This document shows positions 1 to 6,394 of a stretch of DNA of 12,287 nt, piece by piece. The stretch comes from Spirochaetota bacterium (lineage in GTDB: Bacteria > Spirochaetota > Spirochaetia > Treponematales > UBA12059). Where the stretch lies: assembly GCA_029565815.1 (NCBI GenBank), contig JAKQNL010000231.1, forward strand, positions 1 to 12,287, in the 5' to 3' direction. Made by a program: the position numbers and the translations under genes. The stretch's first letter is position 1, and each line of letters opens with the position of its first letter. Below the pieces are notes generated by a model. The model saw only the letters and a program-made list of their open reading frames with translations, did no database searches and had not been told where the DNA came from.

Positions 1-275
1 TCCAGCCGCAGCTGTCCCGTAAACGCATCCGCAGCAGCCGAAGCGCCTAGACTGGCAGCCTCCAGCTCCGAGCCAAAGAGGGGGAACACAAAGGACGGAG
101 CAAAGCCGGAAGCAACCTGTCCCCAGTACAGCTTGTCATAGGCATCATCCCCGGGAAAATACAACCAGCCAGATCCGCCATTCCCGGTGCCTTGAGCCCA
201 GGAAGCCGACGCGCACGCCAAGGCAGCCAAAGACGACAGCAAAAGCGTACAGCAGGCGCCCCTTGCGCTACGCAT
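1..275 (-). CDS. Exported protein of unknown function, 3' end cut by the left edge
   Basis: Reading the minus strand from an ATG at 275-273 gives 91 codons without a stop down to the left edge. The protein begins MRSARGACC, followed by a hydrophobic stretch (about residues 10-22) and a signal-peptidase-I-like site SWA|QG after residue 27, so it is predicted to be exported. The visible mature part starts with a Gly/Asn/Ser-rich linker, then a motif GWLYFPGDDAYDKLYWGQ (about residues 33-50), then an Ala-rich segment. I do not recognise the family. The start lies 8 nt after the manC stop; an AGG at 285-283 (overlapping the manC stop codon) sits 7 nt upstream and can serve as ribosome binding site. 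It is therefore likely cotranscribed with manC and belongs to the polysaccharide locus. A Cys at residue 21 is not in a good lipobox, so a lipoprotein is less likely. Confidence 0.72.
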   Translation of the reverse strand, partial: MRSARGACCTLLLSSLAALACASASWAQGTGNGGSGWLYFPGDDAYDKLYWGQVASGFAPSFVFPLFGSELEAASLGASAAADAFTGQLRL

Positions 276-283
276 GGAACAAC

Positions 284-1720
284 CTACGCCCTTCCGTACA
301 CATCATCCAGGCGTATTATATCATCTTCACCCAGATACTGGCCAACCTGGGTTTCTATAATAGCCAGATCTACCTTGCCTTCGTTTTCCAGCCGGTGCAC
401 GCCGGCAATGGGAATATACACTGATTCGTTAGTACGCACGATGCGCTGCTCGCTGTCCACCGTAACCGTAGCCGTGCCGGAAACCACAACCCAGTGTTCG
501 CTGCGGTGCAGGTGTTTTTGCAAGGAAAGCTTACGACCTGGCTTTACCACAATGCGCTTGATCTTAAAGTTGTCACCTTCGTCCAACAGCGTGTAAGAAC
601 CCCAGGGCCTGTGAACCGTACCGTGATATTCTGTTAACCCTGCCCGCTTGCCGCCGCTGGCTTTAAGCGCGTCTACGATCTTTTTTACGTTCTGGGCCTC
701 GCCGCGCTTGGCTACCAACAGCGAGTCTTCCGAATCTATGACGATGCAATCCTCCATGCCCACGAGGGCTACCACCCTTCCCGATGACTGAATGAGGCTG
801 CCTTTTGAGCCGTGCTGGACCAAATTGTCATCGAGTGTATTGCCGGAAGCGTCCTTTGGCCTGACACCGTACAGCGAGTCAAAACTGCCCAGATCGTTCC
901 ATCCAAGCGAAGAACGAACGCAAGCCACCTGTCGGCTTTTTTCCATTACTGCATAGTCGATCGAGTTGGCCGGAATGGAAGCCATATCCTCTAAGCGCGG
1001 CTCGGCCATTTCATAGCCCAGCGAATCGTCCTTGCGCTTGGCTGCTTTTTCCCATGCGGCCACACACGCTTCATACATGGCCGGCTCCAGCTGTTTAAGC
1101 TCGTTTAGGAACTGCCCTGCCTTGAACATGAACATGCCGGAGTTCCATAAAAAGCTGCCGGCCGCAACGAATTTCTTCGCGGTTTCCACATCCGGCTTCT
1201 CGCGGAAGGATGCGACGCCAAAGGCGTTTTCGCTTCCAAGATTCTTGGACAAGTCCGCTTCTATATAACCGTAACCGGTTTCCGGATATTCCGGTTTGAT
1301 TCCAAACGTAACCAGATAGCCCTTGTCGGCTAGTTTTTGCGCTTCCGCACAACGAGCAGCGTACGCATCAGCATCGGCTATCAGGTGATCGGACGGAACC
1401 ACCAAAACGGTTTCATCCTGGTCTACTGCCATGCATGCAAGTGCGATGGCCGGAGCGGTATTTCTTCCAACTGGCTCCAAAATGAACATCGCGTCACTTG
1501 GCTTTATGCCCTGTGAGCCGGAAAGCTGATCCGCAGCGATAAACACGTGGCGTTTGTTGGTAACCACAACAAGGGACTCGCACAGCACTCGGTTTCTGTT
1601 CACGGTTTTCTCAAAGAGCGATTCACCGTCCAATAGATCTACAAATTGCTTTGGATACGCATCCCTGGAAAGTGGCCACAGCCGGGTGCCCGAACCTCCA
1701 CATAAAATAACACCGGTCAT
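284..1720 (-). CDS. manC: Bifunctional mannose-1-phosphate guanylyltransferase / mannose-6-phosphate isomerase
   Basis: This cytoplasmic enzyme interconverts fructose-6-P and mannose-6-P (type II isomerase, cupin part) and makes GDP-mannose from mannose-1-P and GTP (nucleotidyltransferase part). At 478 residues it has the usual length of the CpsB/AlgA/ManC family. The N-terminal half shows the GGSGTRLWPLSR pyrophosphorylase signature (residues 8-19), PKQF (23-26), EPVGRNTAPA (82-91), VPSDH (108-112), FREKP (172-176) and LWNSGMF (191-197). The C-terminal cupin shows HRPWG (370-374), PGRKLSLQKHLHRSEHW (394-410) with likely metal ligands H403, H405, E408 and a later H442. The ATG at 1720 has a strong ribosome binding site, AAAGGA at 1732-1727, 6 nt upstream. 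It lies 20 nt after the sugar transferase and 8 nt before the exported protein gene, consistent with one operon. It feeds GDP-mannose to Gmd and Fcl encoded upstream. No phosphomannomutase gene accompanies it. Confidence 0.96.
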   Translation of the reverse strand: MTGVILCGGSGTRLWPLSRDAYPKQFVDLLDGESLFEKTVNRNRVLCESLVVVTNKRHVFIAADQLSGSQGIKPSDAMFILEPVGRNTAPAIALACMAVDQDETVLVVPSDHLIADADAYAARCAEAQKLADKGYLVTFGIKPEYPETGYGYIEADLSKNLGSENAFGVASFREKPDVETAKKFVAAGSFLWNSGMFMFKAGQFLNELKQLEPAMYEACVAAWEKAAKRKDDSLGYEMAEPRLEDMASIPANSIDYAVMEKSRQVACVRSSLGWNDLGSFDSLYGVRPKDASGNTLDDNLVQHGSKGSLIQSSGRVVALVGMEDCIVIDSEDSLLVAKRGEAQNVKKIVDALKASGGKRAGLTEYHGTVHRPWGSYTLLDEGDNFKIKRIVVKPGRKLSLQKHLHRSEHWVVVSGTATVTVDSEQRIVRTNESVYIPIAGVHRLENEGKVDLAIIETQVGQYLGEDDIIRLDDVYGRA

Positions 1721-1740
1721 AGTAGTTCCTTTCTTTACCT

Positions 1741-3108
1741 TTACCTGCCGCCCCTGGACAAAACGGTAACAATGGTTTTGAAAAATATCGAAACGTCCAA
1801 AAAGAAAGACATGTTCTTTAGGTAATATAAATCATACTGGAGCTTCTTATAGGTATCTTCTATTGATGGTGAGTGGTACTCCCCGGACACTTGATCCCAG
1901 CCGGTAATGCCTGGCTTAACCATGTGGCGCTGTCGGTAAAACGGTATGGCTTTTTCCAACTCGGCGGCAAGCTCCGGGCGCTCCGGCCTTGGACCGACAA
2001 AGCTCATCTCCCCGCGGAGGATGTTAAGGAGCTGCGGTACCTCATCCAGCCGGGTTTTGCGCATAAACGAGCCCAAGGCTGTTATGCGCCTGTCTCCTTT
2101 AGCGGTTGGGGCTTGGTCATTTCCTTCCACCCTCATGGTGCGAAACTTGTATATAGTAAATACTTTATTACCCCTACCGAGCCGCTTCTGCTTAAACAAA
2201 ACCGGACCCTTGGAGCCCAAGCGAATGCTGGCCGCTAGTATTGGCCAAAACGGCAAAAACACCAGCATCCCAGCAAGCGCAACAATTATATCGATAGCCC
2301 TTTTAAACATGCCGTACAAGCGCTTGGACCGCAGATCTATCCTTTCCAGAAACCAGGCCTCGTTAATCATTCCAAGAGGAACGCGGCGCAACAGGATTTC
2401 GTAAAAATCCTGCAGGCGCATAAAACGGGTACCGTGCTCAACCTGCGCAAACAGGGTGCGCCTAGCTTCAACCGATGTGGCTACATGGTCGGTTAAAATT
2501 ACCGTGCCAATCGAACTGCGCTGAAATGCCTGAGCAAGACCAGCCGGATCACTAAGCCGTTCGATGGAATGTACAGATTGCCTCGTTGTATCTTCGTCGT
2601 ACAAAAATACAGGATCAAAACCCAGATACGAACGCTCGCGCATGGCTGAAATCAGTTCGCCTGTTTCCAGTGAATAACCGACAAAACCGACGGTGGTCCT
2701 AACCGGCGAAAGGCGCATAAACAGAACGTACAGCCTTCGCCACAAAAGAATAGCGCAATACGACAAAACCACAAACAGGAACAGGATGGTTTTTGGCGAT
2801 ATCGGCACACCTGGCGCCATATAAAAATAAAGCGCCGTAACAAGACCAGACAAGCTAACGGCAATTCCCAAACGCGTTGCAAAACGCAGGCTGTCGAAAG
2901 GCACATCGAGCGCGTATAGCCGGGCTATATAAAAAATGACCACCCAGCCAATGAATCCGAACGAAAAATGATACGCATGAGACAGGTAGCTGGTCATGCT
3001 TGGCACTTCGCCGGCACGGATGAGCAGCACCAAAAAGAGGCACGCGTACAACACAGCTACATCAAAGACAAAAACGGCAAACTGCCTCAGTTTCAGGGAT
3101 GGTTTCAT
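1741..3108 (-). CDS. Undecaprenyl-phosphate sugar-1-phosphate transferase (WbaP/WcaJ type polyisoprenyl-phosphate hexose-1-phosphate transferase)
   Basis: This integral inner-membrane enzyme would start repeat-unit synthesis by moving a sugar-1-phosphate from a nucleotide sugar to undecaprenyl phosphate. The 455-residue protein has the full-length architecture of the family. Four predicted membrane segments lie at about residues 11-30, 47-64, 78-96 and 107-127. A Rossmann-like middle domain follows (about 138-235), then the catalytic bacterial sugar transferase domain from about 265. The catalytic part shows KRAIDI before a hydrophobic re-entrant segment (269-295), FKQKR (305-309), YKFRTM (320-325), TRLDEVPQLLN with the Asp-Glu dyad D355/E356, SFVGPRPERPE (369-379) and KPGITG (398-403). 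The donor sugar cannot be read from the sequence; galactose, glucose or an amino sugar are all possible. The ATG at 3108 is the only good start, with a weak G-rich region just upstream. It is the first gene of the left-hand minus-strand block. Confidence 0.93.
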   Translation of the reverse strand: MKPSLKLRQFAVFVFDVAVLYACLFLVLLIRAGEVPSMTSYLSHAYHFSFGFIGWVVIFYIARLYALDVPFDSLRFATRLGIAVSLSGLVTALYFYMAPGVPISPKTILFLFVVLSYCAILLWRRLYVLFMRLSPVRTTVGFVGYSLETGELISAMRERSYLGFDPVFLYDEDTTRQSVHSIERLSDPAGLAQAFQRSSIGTVILTDHVATSVEARRTLFAQVEHGTRFMRLQDFYEILLRRVPLGMINEAWFLERIDLRSKRLYGMFKRAIDIIVALAGMLVFLPFWPILAASIRLGSKGPVLFKQKRLGRGNKVFTIYKFRTMRVEGNDQAPTAKGDRRITALGSFMRKTRLDEVPQLLNILRGEMSFVGPRPERPELAAELEKAIPFYRQRHMVKPGITGWDQVSGEYHSPSIEDTYKKLQYDLYYLKNMSFFLDVSIFFKTIVTVLSRGGR

Positions 3109-3178
3109 GCAGGCCCCCAGGCTAGATGATACACGAATGCGACTGGACTTGAAAGTGTAAAGCCATTATGGTTGATAT
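3109..3178. promoter_or_regulatory. Divergent intergenic region with a weak minus-strand promoter candidate
   Basis: These 70 bp separate two divergent start codons, the sugar transferase (minus) and the hydrolase lipoprotein (plus), so promoters for both should lie here. On the minus strand a -10-like TATCAT (complement of 3126-3131) is preceded by TTTCAA (complement of 3149-3154) with a 17-nt spacer. The -10 matches the sigma-70 consensus at 5 of 6 positions but the -35 only at 3 of 6, and it would leave a very short leader. On the plus strand no convincing promoter pair and no Shine-Dalgarno sequence is visible before 3179. This is inferred from consensus only. Confidence 0.3.
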
Positions 3179-4867
3179 ATGAATAGCAGAGTGGTGTTAT
3201 GCAACCTTTTTGCCGCGGCAACGCTGGCAAGCACGCTGGTTTCGTGCATGTCCTTGAACATGGGCGGTTCCAACTTCGGAACTGTTCCAAGCAAGGATGA
3301 GCTTGCGTATGCAGACCATCGGACCGTTGGCATCGTACCGGCGACACTGAAAGTGCTGCGTAGCCGCCAACCGGTCATGCCCATGGCTCAAAGTATACAA
3401 ATGGATGCAGCCAGGGGCGAAGCTGAAAGCGCGCAAGTTTTGGTCTATGCCGGCAAACAGGCCATTAGCGCTGGTTCGATGAACGCAAGCGTTCTTACTG
3501 CAAGCGACGGATCCACCCTGCACGCAGAGATAGGCGTGGTCGGATATGTGCCCCTAAAAAAACCGACCCTTATAGGTTTCTGGCAGCCTGGCAATTATCC
3601 AGACCCGGTTATTCCCCGAAGCAGCTTCGAGGTGGAAGCCGGGAAAAACCAAGCTTTGTGGTATTCGGTGTGGGTACCGCGCGATGCGCAAGCAGGTGTT
3701 TACACAGGCACTTTGAACATCGATACCGGGGACGAGGAAACCATACAGCTTCCGGTTAGCCTGCGGGTCCACGCCGTAACGCTCCCGGTACAAAGCTATC
3801 TAAAAACTTCTATCGTGTTTCGAAAAGAAAATATCCACAGTCCCGAGTACTACGGCGACGCGTGGACCCAGGAAATGAGCGACGCACTGCCGTTCATTGG
3901 ACTTAAGTATCGATTTACCCACAGGGTGGACTTGCCGCTTCTGGAAGCGCTCCAGCCTGTTACGGAAGGCAAAGCGGCGCAGTGGGAAGCCTTCGATACG
4001 GCCGTACAAAAATGGTTGGATGCAGGCATCACCTGTTTCGAGTTGAAATTTCCCATTGGCTGGGGCATGAGCCCGGAACAGATTACCAGTGAATGGGGCA
4101 GCCGCCTGGCCGCCTTGGATGCGCATATCGTAGAGCGAGGCTGGCTCGATTTCTTCTATTACTATTTTTATGACGAGCCATTCCCGCGCGAGCTGGAAGA
4201 ATTCAAGGCAAAACTGGACGCGATAAAGGCAAGCTCGCCGAATATCCCAAATGTGCTTACCTACGGCATCACCACCAAAGGCGAGCGCATGGCCGTGGGC
4301 AGTGTAGGCATCTGGGTTCCGAACATCCACCAGCTCAACCTGAAATTCGCCCGCGAACGACAGGCTGCCGGGGATCAGTATTGGATATACACTTGCATAG
4401 GCAACATAATTCACACCGAACCGGACAACTTCCGTATCGACTGGCACGGAACAGCGCACCGGGCTTTGGGCTGGTGGTTATTTAAATATAATATAGAAGG
4501 TTACCTATATTGGGGAGCTGATTTGTGGCGGCGAAATCCCTGGGAAACCACGGCTACATTCCCGTGGACCAACGGCGACGGCATGATGTTCTATCCAGCC
4601 CTTGATGGTAGATCGGAAATCTATCCGTCCACACGCGTGCACATGATGCGCGACGCGTTTGAGGACTTCGACCTATTAACCATGCTCCGTATGCTACGTG
4701 AAACGGGCGGGCTTTCCGGTGCCGACCCAGCAACGCTTGCCGAGGTAAACCGCATACTGGATGGCAAGGCCATCATCCAGTCACCGGAGCGTTTCGAGCG
4801 CGACGACCGGGTATACGTGAACCTGCACCGCCGGATTCTGGAAATACTTGCTGAGTTCGGATCCTAA
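3179..4867 (+). CDS. DUF4091 / GH123-like glycoside hydrolase lipoprotein
   Basis: This protein is predicted to be exported and lipid-anchored, and to act on a glycan. It has 562 residues. The N-terminus MNSR, a hydrophobic stretch and LVSC with Cys23 form a lipoprotein signal. A beta-sandwich-like region follows (about 70-205), with WYSVWVPRDAQAGVYTGTL typical of DUF4091 proteins. The middle is a TIM-barrel-like domain containing YDEP, where the Asp332-Glu333 pair is placed like the catalytic Asp-Glu pair of family GH123 beta-N-acetylgalactosaminidases. The C-terminus has the DUF4091 hallmarks YLYWGADLW (442-450), GDGMMFYP (466-473) and RDAFEDFDLL (491-500). GH123 is known to use substrate-assisted catalysis on GalNAc-type sugars; the substrate here is inference. 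It is the only plus-strand gene, inserted between two minus-strand polysaccharide blocks, and no Shine-Dalgarno is visible before the ATG. It may trim or remodel the polysaccharide, or degrade a foreign glycan. Confidence 0.82.
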   Translation: MNSRVVLCNLFAAATLASTLVSCMSLNMGGSNFGTVPSKDELAYADHRTVGIVPATLKVLRSRQPVMPMAQSIQMDAARGEAESAQVLVYAGKQAISAGSMNASVLTASDGSTLHAEIGVVGYVPLKKPTLIGFWQPGNYPDPVIPRSSFEVEAGKNQALWYSVWVPRDAQAGVYTGTLNIDTGDEETIQLPVSLRVHAVTLPVQSYLKTSIVFRKENIHSPEYYGDAWTQEMSDALPFIGLKYRFTHRVDLPLLEALQPVTEGKAAQWEAFDTAVQKWLDAGITCFELKFPIGWGMSPEQITSEWGSRLAALDAHIVERGWLDFFYYYFYDEPFPRELEEFKAKLDAIKASSPNIPNVLTYGITTKGERMAVGSVGIWVPNIHQLNLKFARERQAAGDQYWIYTCIGNIIHTEPDNFRIDWHGTAHRALGWWLFKYNIEGYLYWGADLWRRNPWETTATFPWTNGDGMMFYPALDGRSEIYPSTRVHMMRDAFEDFDLLTMLRMLRETGGLSGADPATLAEVNRILDGKAIIQSPERFERDDRVYVNLHRRILEILAEFGS

Positions 4868-4881
4868 AAGGCAAGCATAGC

Positions 4882-6357
4882 TTAGTAGTGAAGGCCCATG
4901 CCCAAAAATAGCTCCCAGATAGATGCGCCGTCGCGGGGGCTTGCCCCCGTCAGGCGCCTCATCTTGAGCACGCTTACTAGGTCCCAGCCTACAGAAATGC
5001 GCACGTAGAAACTGCGCATTGCCAGCGGATAGGTGATGATTTCTAAGCCGCCTGCGTACCAGCCGTCCGTAACAAGAAAGTAACTGTCGTCGTAGTGGCC
5101 CTGGCTTATGTCGATGAACGGCGACCAGTGCTGCTCGAACTCGAAAAAGCGCATCCAGTCCTTGCCAAACCAGGTGGCTGGTAAAAAACGTAGCACGCGT
5201 ATAGGCAGGTCGAAGTTATAGGTGAAGGCAGTGTTGGTAGACGCACGGCTGTTTAGGATGCCGCGCAGGGCGGAACCGGCTTGGCCGCTTGGGCCGTCAA
5301 AAGCGTAGTAAAACTCGCCCTTCATGGAAAGGCCAAACCACTCAAATGCCCTATACAGTGCTGCTTGCGCGCTTATCGTTCTACTTAAGCCTCCAGTTTG
5401 CGGCCACCAAGTTCCACTTATATCGAGGCCCAAGCTGTCACCCTGGCGGAAATTATCCACCCAGTCCACGCTTCCCCATGACAAGCCGGCGCCGGCCGAT
5501 AAGGCTGGCCCCACACGCAGCTCGTCATCCTTAAGCGCGCCAAAGGTCCAGTTCACCGTGCCGCCTATGCGCGGGCGGACAACGACAGAACGCCCCTGGC
5601 TGTCCGTGCCAAGCACATAGCTGTAGCCGGCTCCAAGCACACTGCTTAGATAGAAAGAGTCATCCAAGTTCTCGCCATCGGAGCCTATGGCATTTCCGCT
5701 TAGGCTTTGCGATAGGGAAAAATCCAGGGTTCCAGGCCCAAGTGCCAAAGAAGAGCCTATGCTAGCACTCGCCCCATACGACGGATTTCGGAAACCCGCT
5801 TGGTAGCCTACCGACGCGCCGACGGCAAGGTTCCAATCCATATCCCACATGGTTAGCGGGTAGGAAAAATCAAGATCAGATCCCCACAGCACGTCGCCGT
5901 TCTCGTCTACTTTGTAATTCAGGTTGAGGCGCAAAGGCTGCATGCTTCCAAGAAAGTTATAATCTCTTCCGCGCACCGAAAGCAGTAAGCCGCTATTGGA
6001 ATCATATTTAAAATAGGGCAAGGCTATGATATTCCAGGTATCCTTAACCTTTATCTGGACAAAAACCGGTATAAAGCCGTCCGCCTCGAGCTGCCCGTAG
6101 GTCCATGCAACGTCGACAGTTTCCAGTACGCGTTCGTTCAAAAGCTTCTGGCGTATTTTTGTTGCCGCTGCCTCAAAGTCCGCTTCGGAACGGAATTCGC
6201 TACCTTCCGCTAAGCCAGTACGCATTGCCAGCTGGCTCACCATCGTGCGACCGTCTACTTCGTACTCCACGGATACAACTCGAACCGGGTTCTGCGCCCA
6301 CACAGCAGCAGACAAAAAAAGAAAAACCGCAAGCAACGCAAATAATCGTTTTATCAC
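4882..6357 (-). CDS. Omp85/BamA-TamA-like outer-membrane beta-barrel protein with a single POTRA domain
   Basis: This is predicted to be an outer-membrane protein of the Omp85 superfamily, whose members insert or translocate proteins or other molecules. The 491 residues start with a signal peptide, MIKRLF plus a hydrophobic core, with likely cleavage VWA|QN after residue 21. About residues 25-106 look like one POTRA domain (RVVSVEYEVDGRT, then helices with AATKIRQKLLNE, then two strands ending FVQIKVKDTWN). The remainder is rich in alternating amphipathic strands, including GRDYNFLG (130-137) and the terminal WELFLGMGLHY, ending in Tyr as barrel proteins often do. True BamA usually has five POTRAs and about 800 residues, so this is not the housekeeping BamA. 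The start is GTG at 6357, supported by AGGA 8 nt upstream. It follows the Wzi-like gene by 37 nt, so a shared role at the outer membrane in polysaccharide display is plausible but unproven. The POTRA assignment is by eye. Confidence 0.72.
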   Translation of the reverse strand: MIKRLFALLAVFLFLSAAVWAQNPVRVVSVEYEVDGRTMVSQLAMRTGLAEGSEFRSEADFEAAATKIRQKLLNERVLETVDVAWTYGQLEADGFIPVFVQIKVKDTWNIIALPYFKYDSNSGLLLSVRGRDYNFLGSMQPLRLNLNYKVDENGDVLWGSDLDFSYPLTMWDMDWNLAVGASVGYQAGFRNPSYGASASIGSSLALGPGTLDFSLSQSLSGNAIGSDGENLDDSFYLSSVLGAGYSYVLGTDSQGRSVVVRPRIGGTVNWTFGALKDDELRVGPALSAGAGLSWGSVDWVDNFRQGDSLGLDISGTWWPQTGGLSRTISAQAALYRAFEWFGLSMKGEFYYAFDGPSGQAGSALRGILNSRASTNTAFTYNFDLPIRVLRFLPATWFGKDWMRFFEFEQHWSPFIDISQGHYDDSYFLVTDGWYAGGLEIITYPLAMRSFYVRISVGWDLVSVLKMRRLTGASPRDGASIWELFLGMGLHY

Positions 6358-6365
6358 AATCTACA

Positions 6366-6369
6366 TCCT
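6366..6369 (-). promoter_or_regulatory. Ribosome binding site supporting a GTG start
   Basis: The complement reads AGGA, 8 nt before the GTG at 6357-6355. The next residues (Ile-Lys-Arg, then a hydrophobic core) form a proper signal peptide. No in-frame ATG gives a better N-terminus, so GTG is chosen as the start of the Omp85-like gene. Confidence 0.6.
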
Positions 6370-6377
6370 AACACTAT

Positions 6378-6392
6378 CGAGCCAGCGGCTCG
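6378..6392 (-). other. Perfect intergenic hairpin between the Wzi-like and Omp85-like genes
   Basis: The sequence cgagcc-agc-ggctcg is a perfect 6-bp inverted repeat with a 3-nt loop. It begins 2 nt after the Wzi-like stop codon and ends 20 nt before the GTG of the Omp85-like gene. On the minus-strand transcript it is followed by AUAGUGUU, not a U-run, so it is not a standard intrinsic terminator. A role as mRNA stability element or partial attenuator that lowers expression of the last gene is inference. Confidence 0.5.
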
Positions 6393-6394
6393 GA

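Noticed and set aside
192..596. 134-residue plus-strand open frame opposite the manC 3' end and the left-edge gene
   Set aside because: It is an Arg/Ser/Thr-rich shadow frame, antisense to the conserved ManC cupin domain and to the signal-peptide gene.
1946..2404. 152-residue plus-strand open frame opposite the sugar transferase
   Set aside because: It lies antisense to the conserved catalytic domain; its composition reflects the complement of that gene.
3800..4459. 219-residue minus-strand open frame antisense to the hydrolase gene
   Set aside because: It mirrors a strongly supported DUF4091 coding frame, has no recognisable domain and no ribosome binding site; it is a codon-bias shadow.
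4873..4883. Short inverted repeat aagc-ata-gctt between convergent genes as a terminator
   Set aside because: The stem is only 4 bp, AT-rich and has no T-run; too weak to call a terminator.
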